This document shows positions 55,623 to 64,000 of a stretch of DNA of 64,000 nucleotides, piece by piece (within the stretch, counting starts at the first letter, position 1; each line of letters starts with the position of its first letter). The position numbers and the translations under genes were made by a program. The notes below the pieces were generated by a model. The model ran no database searches, was not told the origin of the DNA, and saw only the letters and a program-made list of their open reading frames with translations. Origin of the DNA: Acidobacteriota bacterium (lineage in GTDB: Bacteria; Acidobacteriota; Terriglobia; Terriglobales; Acidobacteriaceae); contig JACPYL010000025.1 in assembly GCA_016196065.1 (NCBI GenBank), positions 124,001 to 188,000 on the forward strand, in the 5' to 3' direction.

Positions 55623-56360
55623 ATGCTACGAACTCGACTCAACGTCACACTTCTACTCGCACTCGCGGTGTCCCTGCTGTCCACGCCACTGCTCGCACAA
55701 TATGGTTCTGGCGATTCTGGTCAGTACACCATCTTGAGCGCGCAATATGGAACTGCGCGCCGTCACGTCGACGTCACCAACCGCCTGAAGGAACTCGCCC
55801 GCCAAGACAGAAATTTCCGCATGGGCAATAGTTCCTTTGGGACCGATCCTGACCCGGGACAAGTCAAAGCGCTGCGCATTTATGCGCGCGGCCCGAATGG
55901 ACAGGAACGCATGTTTGAGTATCGCGAAGGAAGTGTGGTCGACGGCTCGCAGTTTCGCAGCTGGGGTCGTGGAGACTGGGGCAATGGGCGCTGGAGTGGG
56001 CGATGGGAAGGCAACGGCGGCCGCTATGACCGCGATGGAGACTCGGGACAGTTCGTCATTCTGAGCGCTCAATACGGAACCAACCGAAGGCACGTCGACG
56101 TCACCAGCCGGCTGAAAGAACTCGCGCGCCAGGATCGGTCCTTCCGCATGGGCAACAGCACGTTCGGTGTCGACCCTGACCGCGGCCGCGTCAAGACGCT
56201 GCGCATTTATGCGCGCGGCCCAAATGGTCGCGAACGCATGTTCGAGTACCGCGAAGGCAGCGTCGTGGATGGATCCCAATTCCGCAGCTGGGGAAATGGC
56301 GAGTGGGGCAACGAGCGCTGGAGTGGACGCTGGGAGGGTGGAGAAAGAGATCGACGCTAG
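55623..56360 (+). CDS. Secreted protein with two DUF3395-like domains
   Basis: 245 residues with signal peptide (MLRTRLNVTLLLALAVSLLSTPLLAQ); ATG chosen over upstream in-frame codons because CAGGAG lies about ten bases ahead and the signal starts here. The mature part is two near-identical copies (about 32-137 and 140-245) of 'ILSAQYGT.RRHVDVT.RLKELARQDR.FRMGN..FG.DP..G..K.LRIYARGPNG.ERMFEYREGSVVDGSQF', a domain like that at the C-terminus of DnaJC11-type proteins (DUF3395). Each copy ends in a Gly/Trp/Arg-rich tail. Function unknown. Outside the island. The 267-base gap before it (55356-55622) holds only the tRNA promoter side. Ends at a strong terminator. Confidence 0.75.
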   Translation: MLRTRLNVTLLLALAVSLLSTPLLAQYGSGDSGQYTILSAQYGTARRHVDVTNRLKELARQDRNFRMGNSSFGTDPDPGQVKALRIYARGPNGQERMFEYREGSVVDGSQFRSWGRGDWGNGRWSGRWEGNGGRYDRDGDSGQFVILSAQYGTNRRHVDVTSRLKELARQDRSFRMGNSTFGVDPDRGRVKTLRIYARGPNGRERMFEYREGSVVDGSQFRSWGNGEWGNERWSGRWEGGERDRR

Positions 56361-56428
56361 CGGTTGCGTAGGAGTCAGGAATTTCCATACGCACGATTCA
56401 GATTTTTGAAGAGTTGATGCGGATCTGA

Positions 56429-56465
56429 TCCCGAGCTTTCATTTCGAAGGCTCGGGATTTTCTTT
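56429..56465 (+). terminator. Rho-independent terminator
   Basis: TCCCGAGC (56429-56436) and GCTCGGGA (56450-56457) form an 8-bp perfect stem, 13-base loop, followed by TTTTCTTT. It ends the secreted-protein gene. Confidence 0.85.
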
Positions 56466-56470
56466 GCCCT

Positions 56471-56818
56471 TTAGGCGGACGCTGCTTCGCTTTCGCGCTC
56501 TCGCACTCCAGCCTTGGAACCAGCCACCGGTTTGCGCATGGGGATAACTTCGGCTGGAACTGGAAACTGTTTTTCGATCCGGCCAATCACTGGTGCTTCG
56601 GATGTTCCCATTCCGGCGCGCGATGCGAATCCATTTTCATCGCACAGTCGTTCGACGAGTCGCTGTTCCCGCGGACTCAACACCTGGTGAGGAAGAGAAG
56701 GAAAATTCCGGAACATCCACAGCAGATATGCACGCTGCTTGAATTTCAATCGGACAAATCGAGGGCCGATCGGAGTGTCCACCTGGAGTACGCCGTCGGT
56801 GAGTTTATCAATCAACAT
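56471..56818 (-). CDS. Small conserved-looking protein of unknown function
   Basis: 115 residues, cytoplasmic, no signal peptide. Residues about 1-70 look globular ('DTPIGPRFVRLKFKQRAYLLWMFRNF', 'LSPREQRLVERLC'); the second part turns low-complexity (Ala/Glu/Arg). The 'LSPREQRLV' segment resembles the entry helix of LuxR-type DNA-binding domains but no full helix-turn-helix follows. The product is not recognised. It is convergent with the upstream secreted-protein gene, separated from it by the terminator. Confidence 0.55.
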   Translation of the reverse strand: MLIDKLTDGVLQVDTPIGPRFVRLKFKQRAYLLWMFRNFPSLPHQVLSPREQRLVERLCDENGFASRAGMGTSEAPVIGRIEKQFPVPAEVIPMRKPVAGSKAGVRERESEAASA

Positions 56819-56977
56819 GACCTTGCCTACCCGGAAAAACGGTCAATTTTGCGAAGCCTGTTCTAAGGCGCGCCATTATTGCACCAATGGCGAGGCATTG
56901 GAAAGCAATATTTTAGTAGGTTGGGTATGGCAAGGGGGAAACGGAAACCAGGACCCCGGTTGGGTGCGGACGGCCCG

Positions 56978-57301
56978 CTATCCGAGTTGGGGCAGCAGTT
57001 CAATCCGGTCAAGGGTAGCTGCGATGCCCACCCCTTTGCCACCGGCCTGCTCCACGCGGACGACCGAGGCCTGGCAAAGCGCCCATCCGCCCAAACCTAG
57101 TCCCAGGCCTGGGGGAAGCATGACGACCAGCTCGAGCTTCGAACCCTCCGCCATGCCCGCTTCGGAATAGAGGAAAATCCCGTTGTTGCTGAGGTCCCGT
57201 GTGAGGCCTTGGGACTCGGATCCATCCGGTTGGCGCACTGTGACTGGCGACTGCACCGGGACACGCTGGCCAGACCGCCGTTCAGACCGTTCTGTCGTCA
57301 T
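56978..57301 (-). CDS. PilZ-domain protein
   Basis: 107 residues, a single PilZ domain that probably binds cyclic di-GMP. The RxxxR-type motif is RRSGQR (about 8-13) and the D/NxSxxG box is DLSNNGIFLYS (about 36-46). A C-terminal beta strand 'GIAATLDRIE' ends the domain. Single-domain PilZ proteins act as adaptors on motility, secretion or polysaccharide machines; the partner is not evident here. A secreted TPR gene lies 47 bases upstream on the same strand and may be in the same transcript. Confidence 0.8.
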   Translation of the reverse strand: MTTERSERRSGQRVPVQSPVTVRQPDGSESQGLTRDLSNNGIFLYSEAGMAEGSKLELVVMLPPGLGLGLGGWALCQASVVRVEQAGGKGVGIAATLDRIELLPQLG

Positions 57302-57348
57302 AAGTTTGCCCCGGAAGTGTATCGCGTCCGACGCGCAAACGGTACTAA

Positions 57349-58866
57349 CTACTTTGCGGCGACTGGTTCCGGAGCAGGGGCCGCCTTCTCACGTCCGGCC
57401 GCCGCCAACACCTGTTCCAGACTCGGCATGTTCGTCGCCCGAAGCCAATCTTCGGTAGCATGCCATTTCTCGATGTCGCCCGTTTCCTTGTAGGCCCTCG
57501 CGAGCAGTGCGACACTCTCGGGATTGTCCCTGTCCTCTTCAAGTTCCGGGACTGCCTCTTTGAAGTTCCCCTTGGCGGCGAGCACCTCTCCAACTGCACC
57601 ATGCCAGCTTTCCTGGACGACGAGATCGCGATTTGCCGACGCCAACTGCCCCAACTGGTTAATGGCCGGTTGTGCAGCTTCGGTTTTTCCGGACTGCAGG
57701 TACCGCTCGACCCGCACCCGAAGGATTTGCGCCAACTCTTCGTCCCTCTCGGAAGCGGCCAGATTGTGCCGGTGGGTCAGAGCATCTTCTGCCGAGGCCA
57801 GCCGTTCCAGCGCCTGCTGATCGTCAGTCGCGTACTGCGCCATGCGCCGCAGCGCCTGCGCTTCCTGCAACTCATGGGACAGGTTGTGCGCCTCTACGGA
57901 AATTCGCCACAATTCGCGATCCGCTTCCACAAAATTCTTCTCACGCACCCATGTGATCGCCTTCTGCATCCGATAGTCGAAACGGTTGGCGGGATCGGGC
58001 TCGTTGGAAACGGCCTTGTCGTATTCGACCCGCGCTCGTTCCTGATCACCCATCAGCGCATAGGTATCTCCCAATCCGAGCTGCGAAGTATTGAAACTGG
58101 CGTCAATGGCCAGCGCCGCGCGGTAATGTTCAAGGGCCGCGTCGAACTTCCCGGCCATGCGCAGGATCTCCCCGTAGGAATCCTGAGGATTGGGCTCCTT
58201 TGGCAAGAGCGCTGCGTAGCGATCGCTCTCTTCGAGTGCTTCCTTAAATTCGTGATTGCGCCCGTGCAAATAGGCCAGGTTGTTCAGAGCGGGAGCAAAG
58301 TCGGGATCAATCTCGAGACTCTTGTGCAACAGATTGTGAGCCTGATCGTTCCCCTGCACGCCCATCAGCCAGTTCGCGGCGATGTAGTATCCATGCTTGT
58401 CGCGAGGAAACATCGCGACCATGTCGTTCATGGCTGCGATGCCCTCCAGGAAGTTCCCTTCCTGGACGGTGGCGACCCACTTGATCAGCAACTTCTCTCC
58501 GGGTGACGCCTTGGCTGCCAACTCTTTCGCCCGTTCGCGTGACGTGCGAACCTCTTCCGGATCGCGGCTGTTCAATGCGAGCATGGCAAACGCCGCGGCA
58601 AACTGAGGATCTTCCTTGGTGGCTGCCCGCCATCCGATCGAGGCCCGCTCCAGATACAAAAGTTCGTAGCTCTGCACCGCCCGCTGGTAGAGATCCCGCG
58701 CCTTGACCGAGGACGTGGTCAGCGGCATGGACCTTACCGGGAGGGCCTTACCCTTCGCAGCCTTGGCGTTCGTGGCAGCGGCCTGATGCTTCTCATGGGC
58801 AACAGCCTGTTGAACCGCTAAAAGCCCGATCACGACCACCAAAACGGCAAAGAATTTCCGCAGCAT
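57349..58866 (-). CDS. Secreted TPR-repeat protein
   Basis: About 505 residues. ATG at 58866 (GAGAG upstream) is preferred to a GTG at 58878. Signal peptide MLRKFFAVLVVVIGLLAVQQAVA, then an Ala/Lys-rich linker. At least eight TPR-like units run from about 60 to 480, most clearly 'AHNLLHKSLEIDPDFAPALNNLAYLHG', 'DAALEHYRAALAIDASFNTSQLGLGDTYALMGD' and 'ERARVEYDKAVSNEPD'. A likely periplasmic scaffold; no enzymatic domain. Gene is followed by the PilZ gene. Confidence 0.8.
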   Translation of the reverse strand: MLRKFFAVLVVVIGLLAVQQAVAHEKHQAAATNAKAAKGKALPVRSMPLTTSSVKARDLYQRAVQSYELLYLERASIGWRAATKEDPQFAAAFAMLALNSRDPEEVRTSRERAKELAAKASPGEKLLIKWVATVQEGNFLEGIAAMNDMVAMFPRDKHGYYIAANWLMGVQGNDQAHNLLHKSLEIDPDFAPALNNLAYLHGRNHEFKEALEESDRYAALLPKEPNPQDSYGEILRMAGKFDAALEHYRAALAIDASFNTSQLGLGDTYALMGDQERARVEYDKAVSNEPDPANRFDYRMQKAITWVREKNFVEADRELWRISVEAHNLSHELQEAQALRRMAQYATDDQQALERLASAEDALTHRHNLAASERDEELAQILRVRVERYLQSGKTEAAQPAINQLGQLASANRDLVVQESWHGAVGEVLAAKGNFKEAVPELEEDRDNPESVALLARAYKETGDIEKWHATEDWLRATNMPSLEQVLAAAGREKAAPAPEPVAAK

Positions 58867-59058
58867 AACCACTCTCACAGGATCAGATTTTTGGGGGAGA
58901 TCAATTTGAGACTAGCACTTGAGGGAGTGCCTCCCAAGGACACCACAGTCCATGACCGGACAGCGTCCGGGGAGGGGGTGGGGCGGGATACGTAGCCAGT
59001 TCTGGGGGTGGGGACGCCGTCGGTTTCCGGGACCAAACCGCTGGATTTGCAGGCCATG

Positions 59059-59107
59059 AAAAAGGGTCTCAAGCCTGCAGGCTGTCAAAGCCTGAGACCT
59101 GAGACCC
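59059..59107 (-). terminator. Rho-independent terminator of the receptor at 59127
   Basis: On the minus strand GGGTCTCA (59107-59100) pairs with TGAGACCC (59071-59064) and is followed at once by TTTTT (59063-59059). The loop contains a second perfect palindrome, AGCCTGCAGGCT (59072-59083). It starts 20 bases after the receptor stop. Confidence 0.8.
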
Positions 59108-59126
59108 GTAAGCTAAGACCTGCACT

Positions 59127-62100
59127 CTAGAACGTGATCTTCGCAGCAAACTGTACGCCGCGCGGCCCTCCGCCACCTAAGAACGGGTTTCCGATCCCGA
59201 CGTCGCCGGTGGCAGTTAGCGAGTACACGCTACCAGCGTGGGTTCCGTCCGCACCAGGATTTCCGATATCCGCCGCGAAGACTGGCAGCAAGGGGTTTGA
59301 GAAATTGGGATGGTTCAGCATATTGAAGAACTCAGCGCGAAGGTTCAGATTGACCTTCTCCGTGATCGATGTGTTCTTCGAGATGGAGAAGTTGAATTCT
59401 TTGAATGTGGGCCCACGGAGTGAGTTGCGACCCTCGTTTCCGAAATGGCGAGTACCTGGGACGCAGTTGGTTTCATCCGCGCTGCCATCATTCGGTGTGT
59501 TTCCCCACGTGCAAGGCGCGGCAAATGAACGCAAGTCGAGGAAATTGTTCGGCAGGCTACCGTAGTGAATTGGTCCGATCACGTCCGGACGGTCAAACCC
59601 CTGCCCCGCTCCCGAGTAGTCACCTTCGAACAAGTAGTTCAAGTGGAAGGGCTGTCCATCCTGCAAACTGAGAACGCCATCAATTCCCCAACCATTCTTG
59701 AGCCTGGACATGCTTCCGCCGAACTTCGGAAGGTCGTACGCGAAATTCCACGTTAGGCGGCGGCGAATGTCGAAACTGGAATTGCCTCTGTCGAGCCGCG
59801 AAGGACCTGCACTGTTTTGGGGCTGGGCCTGGTTAGGGGTGAAGTCCTCGCTGTCGCTGGCATCATCGATCGCATGTGACCATACAAAATTCACTTGCGA
59901 GTTCAACCCATGCCAGCTATTGAGACGCAAACTGGCCTGCAATGCGTGATAAATCGAGCCCGCGGCAGTCTCTTCCTGGTTGATGTAGAAAGGCAAGGCG
60001 TCTTGAAACGCTCTTGGCACGCCGTAACCGGAGGGGCAAAAGCTGCCGTTGTCCGGATCGGGCTCGCAGGCCAAATCGGCGGCCGTGATCTGCGCCTCAG
60101 TCGGCTGGTTGATGTCGCGGAAACGGAATAGTTTCGTTCCCTTGGTTCCAACATACCCAACCTGCACGACCGCACGATTCCCCACAGACTGCTGCAAATT
60201 GAGGTTGAAATTCATGACGTACGGAGTGCGCATCTTCGGATCGGCGCCGAAGAACTCTCCGTTGGGGGATGCGCCAGCCGTGTCATAGACAGGAAAGTTG
60301 GAATCCAGAGGTAATGGATTGTTAGGCGGGTTTGGGTCGAGCCTCAGCCCCAGCCCGGAGATTGCGGCCGGTCCCACTCCCGGATAGGCCGGGCCGGGAC
60401 AGAAGAAGCAATTCCACGGGAAGTGCCCGAGGAAAATGTCCTGTGCGAAGGCGTCGTAATACATGCCGGCACCGCCGCGGATGACCGTCTTGCCTTTGCC
60501 CGTCACGTCGTAGGCAAGCGCAATGCGGGGCGCGAAATTGTTGTAATCCTTGTTATAGAGCTGTCCGGTTTGAACTTCGGTCTGGGTTGCGGGATCGAAG
60601 CGATAGAACAGATTGCTCTTCTCGTTGACTACACCAAAGTAGTCCCAGCGCAAGCCCACATTCAAAGTCAGTCGAGGCGTCCAACGGAAACTGTCCTGAA
60701 CATAAAAGGCATGGCTGTTCTCGGAGGTATGCCTTCTGGTGTTCCCGGTGCGTTGTCCTCCATCTGAAGGTTGCCCCTGCAGGAAACTCGTCAAGTCGCC
60801 GAAGCTCAATTTGCCTCGAAAAGTATTTTCCAGCACCTGCATGATTGTCGTTCGGCGCAATTCGTAGCCGAATTTCACATCATGCCGGCCAGCCTTCCAG
60901 GAATAGTTGTCGATGAAATGCCAGTTCGAATCGACTCGATTACGGGGCACTCCGTTGGTTGCACCGATCTGTGAAAAATCGCCGACGTTGATCGCAGGCA
61001 AACCACCTTCATATTTGCCAACTCCAGTGTTCAAACCGATTGACGTTGGGTCGAAAGACTGGTCCTCGGGGAAAAATCCCTCCGCAAACCGGTTCCATCC
61101 CAGACGTGCTTCGTTCACTTGATTGGCGTTCATCACTTTCACCCACGAAAGAGAGACCAGTTGCACACGGGTCGGGGTGACTGTGTTGAAACCGGGCAAC
61201 AGGCCCCCAGCCAGCTGAGCAAATGGAAAGCTCTGGTCGCTATCTCCAAAGTAGTAGCGGCCAGTCAGGAGATTGTTCGGATTGAAATTGTGGTCAACCT
61301 TCGCGATCAGGCTGTCCACGCGGTTCTTGAACGGCGTCGACGAGGCGAGGTTATTGATTGTGGCGCCGGTCCCAGGATCGGTTCGACATCCGGTTTCGTA
61401 TGTGGAACTGCCGTCCCAAAGCGGATCAGGCCGGTTCGGCGTGGGCCACGGGTTCCTCGCCAGGAGAGCCGTAATGATCGGGTTTGGAAAGGGCTCCCCG
61501 CCGTTGATTGCAAGATCACTAATGTCCGCCGCGATCTGTCGCGGGTCGGGAACGCAACTGGTACCCGACTGTGCCCCCGATTCCCTTTGTCCCTCGTAGT
61601 TAGCGTAGAAGAACGTCTTGTCCTTCACAATCGGGCCGCCGAATGAGCCGCCGAATTGATTGTTGTGAAAAGGATCCTGAGCATCCACGTTATTAAAGTA
61701 GTTCCGCGCCCCGCCGACAGAACTCGTCCGGTTGTACTCCATTACGGACCCGTGCCACTGATTCGTTCCGCTCTTGGTGACGATGTTCACGACTGCGCCG
61801 GAGTTTCGTCCGTACTCAGCCTCTCCATTGGAAAGAACGCGCAACTCCGCAATCGCATCAATGGGCAGGATGGTAGCCGGATCACCGAACACGCCTGGTT
61901 CGTTGATCGCGGGATCGTTGCGATATCCGTCGTTCATGTCGGTACCGTCGAGCAGAAAGTTGTTGGCGCGGCCGCGCGAGCCGTTCATCGAGAACGTTCC
62001 AAAGGAGCCCGGAGAATCGGAAATCTGGTCGGGCGATCCTGCGATACCGGGGTTCAGGTAAATCAATTTCGTGTAGTCGCGTCCGTTGACGGGAATGTCT

Positions 62101-62528
62101 TTGATGGTGTCGCTGGTCAAGGTTCCGCCTAGTTCCGCGGACGTGGTTTCCACTTGGGGCAACAAGTCGCCGGCGACTTCGACCTTCACGGAAACGTCTC
62201 CGGTCTTCAACAGAGCGTCCACTCTGCGCTCGCCTCCGACGCCGACTTCCACGTTGTTCGCCACCGCGGTTTGAAAGCCACTCTGCGTCACACTCACGGA
62301 GTAGGTTCCGATCGGCAATTCAGGGATGGCATAGCTGCCGTCGGCGCTGGTCGTCGTAGTGCGCTCCTGGCCTGTGCCTACGTTGCGAACTTTGACGGTG
62401 GCTCCGGAGACAACCGCTCCCGAAGCATCGGTGACTGTGCCCAGAATCGTTCCACGAAACGTTTGGGCCATGAGGGTCGTCGCCGCCAGAATGACGAGTA
62501 CGAAGATCGCTACCAGACGCAGTTTCAT
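59127..62528 (-). CDS. TonB-dependent receptor with carboxypeptidase-regulatory-like domain
   Basis: 1133 residues. Signal peptide MKLRLVAIFVLVILAATTLMAQ; regulatory-like domain about 25-105 ('GTILGTVTDASGAVVSGATVKV'); plug about 115-250 (IPVNGRDYTKLIYLNPGI and 'GRANNFLLDGTDMNDGYR'); barrel to FAAKITF. GAAGGAGAAG stands upstream of the ATG. It has its own terminator, and a perfect minus-strand TATAAT lies at 62600-62595, about 70 bases ahead, though without a clear -35. No glycosidase lies beside it, so the substrate cannot be guessed. Confidence 0.9.
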   Translation of the reverse strand: MKLRLVAIFVLVILAATTLMAQTFRGTILGTVTDASGAVVSGATVKVRNVGTGQERTTTTSADGSYAIPELPIGTYSVSVTQSGFQTAVANNVEVGVGGERRVDALLKTGDVSVKVEVAGDLLPQVETTSAELGGTLTSDTIKDIPVNGRDYTKLIYLNPGIAGSPDQISDSPGSFGTFSMNGSRGRANNFLLDGTDMNDGYRNDPAINEPGVFGDPATILPIDAIAELRVLSNGEAEYGRNSGAVVNIVTKSGTNQWHGSVMEYNRTSSVGGARNYFNNVDAQDPFHNNQFGGSFGGPIVKDKTFFYANYEGQRESGAQSGTSCVPDPRQIAADISDLAINGGEPFPNPIITALLARNPWPTPNRPDPLWDGSSTYETGCRTDPGTGATINNLASSTPFKNRVDSLIAKVDHNFNPNNLLTGRYYFGDSDQSFPFAQLAGGLLPGFNTVTPTRVQLVSLSWVKVMNANQVNEARLGWNRFAEGFFPEDQSFDPTSIGLNTGVGKYEGGLPAINVGDFSQIGATNGVPRNRVDSNWHFIDNYSWKAGRHDVKFGYELRRTTIMQVLENTFRGKLSFGDLTSFLQGQPSDGGQRTGNTRRHTSENSHAFYVQDSFRWTPRLTLNVGLRWDYFGVVNEKSNLFYRFDPATQTEVQTGQLYNKDYNNFAPRIALAYDVTGKGKTVIRGGAGMYYDAFAQDIFLGHFPWNCFFCPGPAYPGVGPAAISGLGLRLDPNPPNNPLPLDSNFPVYDTAGASPNGEFFGADPKMRTPYVMNFNLNLQQSVGNRAVVQVGYVGTKGTKLFRFRDINQPTEAQITAADLACEPDPDNGSFCPSGYGVPRAFQDALPFYINQEETAAGSIYHALQASLRLNSWHGLNSQVNFVWSHAIDDASDSEDFTPNQAQPQNSAGPSRLDRGNSSFDIRRRLTWNFAYDLPKFGGSMSRLKNGWGIDGVLSLQDGQPFHLNYLFEGDYSGAGQGFDRPDVIGPIHYGSLPNNFLDLRSFAAPCTWGNTPNDGSADETNCVPGTRHFGNEGRNSLRGPTFKEFNFSISKNTSITEKVNLNLRAEFFNMLNHPNFSNPLLPVFAADIGNPGADGTHAGSVYSLTATGDVGIGNPFLGGGGPRGVQFAAKITF

Positions 62529-62594
62529 ATGCCTGCTTCTCCTTCACCGCAAGGTACTTACCTACCAGTCACAATCTTGAATTGAGAATGCGGA

Positions 62595-62600
62595 ATTATA
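62595..62600 (-). promoter_or_regulatory. -10 candidate ahead of the last receptor
   Basis: Perfect TATAAT on the minus strand. The hexamer 17 bases upstream is TGATTT, a poor -35, so the promoter may rely on an activator. The rest of the gap 62529-62785 is AT-richer than its surroundings and shows no gene. Confidence 0.35.
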
Positions 62601-62785
62601 GACCGTACATGCACCTAAAATCATTGTCATGTTAATCATTTTATTGATCCGAGGAATAACGGCTCCCACCAAGCACAGGACTGGCGCCTCGAATAAGGAT
62701 TGGCTGTCAAAACCTGAAAGGGAAAAATGAGGAGGCAGAAGCAGAATAATACCCATGCCGTCGCCTGGAATTACGAATCGAGACG

Positions 62786-64000
62786 CTAAAAACTAAATGC
62801 CACGCCGCCGCGCACTGAGCGCGCTGATTGCACAAGATAGACGGTCCGCCCGTCATGGCCAATCACCGGCACATACCCTTGCGCCAGAAGATTGCGCAGG
62901 TCGAGCAGCATTTCCATGTGTCCGGCAAGAAAGCCGACGGGAAGTGGCTGCCGCACGAAAACATTCAAGTAGGGATCAGCCTGTCCGGCCGACGCGTTGA
63001 ACAAATCGACCGGCGTCAGCGTCTGGCCGCTCGTCCAGCGATACGAGGTAATCCAGCGCGTCTTCGTGCGTGGAATGGTGCCGCTGAATTTCGCGGCAAT
63101 GGCGTGACGGCGCTGCGTGTGGATCCATTCGCGGGCGTCCTGCAATTCAACATCGGGACGGCTCAGGTCGAGGGCTCCACCGTAGGCGTAGTCCAGTGTC
63201 GCAGTCAGGTCGGCAAGCAGTTTGCGCTGCAAGACCAGACGCATACCGCTGGTTTCAAGTTCGCTGCCCTGGTAGTTGAATGTGCCTGAATACACATCCG
63301 GCAGTACGTCGCCTGACTCCGCGCTCAACTCGCCGACACCGGTCAGCACCGGATTCACGACGCGGTCGGAATAGAAAGCACCTTGCAGATTGGTCTTCCC
63401 CACGCGTTCCGAGACGGATACTTCCTGATGATGAGCCCTTTCAATCGCGGGCGCGAAACTCGAAATGCTCATGCGCGGCCCGGTTTCGGTGAAGTCCGAA
63501 GGTGACGAATCGAACCCCTTTTCCATCCGCGTATTCGGGATGGAGGTCGCGTACTGGTACTCCACCACCGTGTTCGGAGTCAGGTGCAGATCGACAGATC
63601 CGAACGGCTTGAACGAATTCACCCGCCCCATGAACTGGATGGTCTGCAGTTCGCTGCCAAACTTCAACTCCAGAACGTCGCCCAGCGTCATCCGGTCGGA
63701 GGTCTTGAGCGACAGCGCTTGCAGCGATGCTCCGCGCAGGTTATCGACATCGGGTGAAGTCAGCCGCCGCACCGTCAGCGACACGGTGGGCTCGAAGCCG
63801 CCGTTGAAACGATTCGAATAGGTCGTCCGGAGCACAGCCGCTGGCATGCCGCTCCCATAGCCGACATTACCGTTGAAACTCAAAGTTCCGGCCGAGGTCA
63901 GCGAGCGCTCGAGGGAAAACCCGGTGCTCATATCGGCACCGCCGCCGAAGCCATTCGACTCCGAACCGGCCATAAATACCAAAGAACCTTTGAGATCGCG
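62786..64000 (-). CDS. C-terminal part of an outer-membrane barrel protein
   Basis: At least 404 residues; the frame stays open to the window edge, so the N-terminus is outside. The visible part alternates polar and hydrophobic residues in strands ('GTLSFNGNVGYG', 'VLELKFGSELQTIQFMG', 'RLVLQRKLLADLTATLDYAYGG') and ends GGVAFSF, with terminal Phe as in proteins assembled by the Bam complex. It is unlike the other receptors in sequence and could be a TonB-receptor-like or secretin-unrelated barrel. Product not recognised beyond 'outer-membrane beta-barrel'. Confidence 0.6.
   Translation of the reverse strand, partial: RDLKGSLVFMAGSESNGFGGGADMSTGFSLERSLTSAGTLSFNGNVGYGSGMPAAVLRTTYSNRFNGGFEPTVSLTVRRLTSPDVDNLRGASLQALSLKTSDRMTLGDVLELKFGSELQTIQFMGRVNSFKPFGSVDLHLTPNTVVEYQYATSIPNTRMEKGFDSSPSDFTETGPRMSISSFAPAIERAHHQEVSVSERVGKTNLQGAFYSDRVVNPVLTGVGELSAESGDVLPDVYSGTFNYQGSELETSGMRLVLQRKLLADLTATLDYAYGGALDLSRPDVELQDAREWIHTQRRHAIAAKFSGTIPRTKTRWITSYRWTSGQTLTPVDLFNASAGQADPYLNVFVRQPLPVGFLAGHMEMLLDLRNLLAQGYVPVIGHDGRTVYLVQSARSVRGGVAFSF

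Overview
The window looks like a chromosomal segment of a soil-type member of the phylum Acidobacteriota (Terriglobia-like). This is inferred from gene content. Six very large (1133-1345 residue) TonB-dependent receptors begin with a carboxypeptidase-regulatory-like domain, many periplasmic glycosidases sit beside them, and there are Ig-repeat lipoproteins and sulfatase-TPR fusions. GC is about 57-60 % by eye. No rRNA or CRISPR array was seen.

Left third (1-33.6 kb) is carbohydrate scavenging. From 20.9 kb down to 0.2 kb the minus strand carries a long series: DUF4434/FN3/discoidin-like secreted protein, clan GH-A glycosidase, ROK sugar kinase, two-domain SIS protein, FucP-like MFS permease, a second GH-A protein, a beta-propeller glycosidase-like protein, TonB receptor, second TonB receptor, GatZ/KbaZ-family protein and GH36-type alpha-galactosidase. 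A divergent GntR/UTRA regulator (21.1 kb) faces it across a region with palindromes. The set resembles galactoside or amino-galactoside utilisation. At 22-31 kb a pentose locus follows: GH3 glycosidase, ribulokinase, a 77-codon remnant of the isomerase, ribulose-5-phosphate 4-epimerase, a broken LacI-like regulator tail and a frameshifted TonB receptor. This locus looks decayed, or the assembly has errors. A sulfatase-fold/TPR protein and a TonB receptor then diverge from a compact control region at 33.6 kb.

Middle (37.27-55.33 kb) is an 18-kb integrated element. It is bounded by a perfect 56-bp direct repeat that contains the 3' 46 nt of tRNA-Lys(CTT); the intact tRNA lies at the right end. 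Core genes at the right end are a tyrosine integrase broken by a perfect 50-bp tandem duplication, a CGNR-like zinc-finger protein, an excisionase-like HTH protein, a CHC2-zinc-finger replication-type protein and a zinc-ribbon protein. The cargo is an eight-repeat BIG2 lipoprotein, an alpha/beta-hydrolase-fold protein lacking the nucleophile Ser, a PstS-like secreted protein, an Ig-repeat secreted protein, a 1345-residue TonB receptor with a downstream Ig lipoprotein, and a PhoB-like response regulator. Eleven-bp-phased repeats lie upstream of the receptor. Carriage of an entire nutrient-uptake module with its own regulator on a tRNA-Lys element is the most unusual feature of the window.

Right end (55.3-64 kb) is ordinary chromosome: a secreted protein with two near-identical DUF3395-like domains, a small conserved protein, a PilZ protein, a secreted TPR protein, another TonB receptor and a truncated outer-membrane barrel protein that runs off the window.
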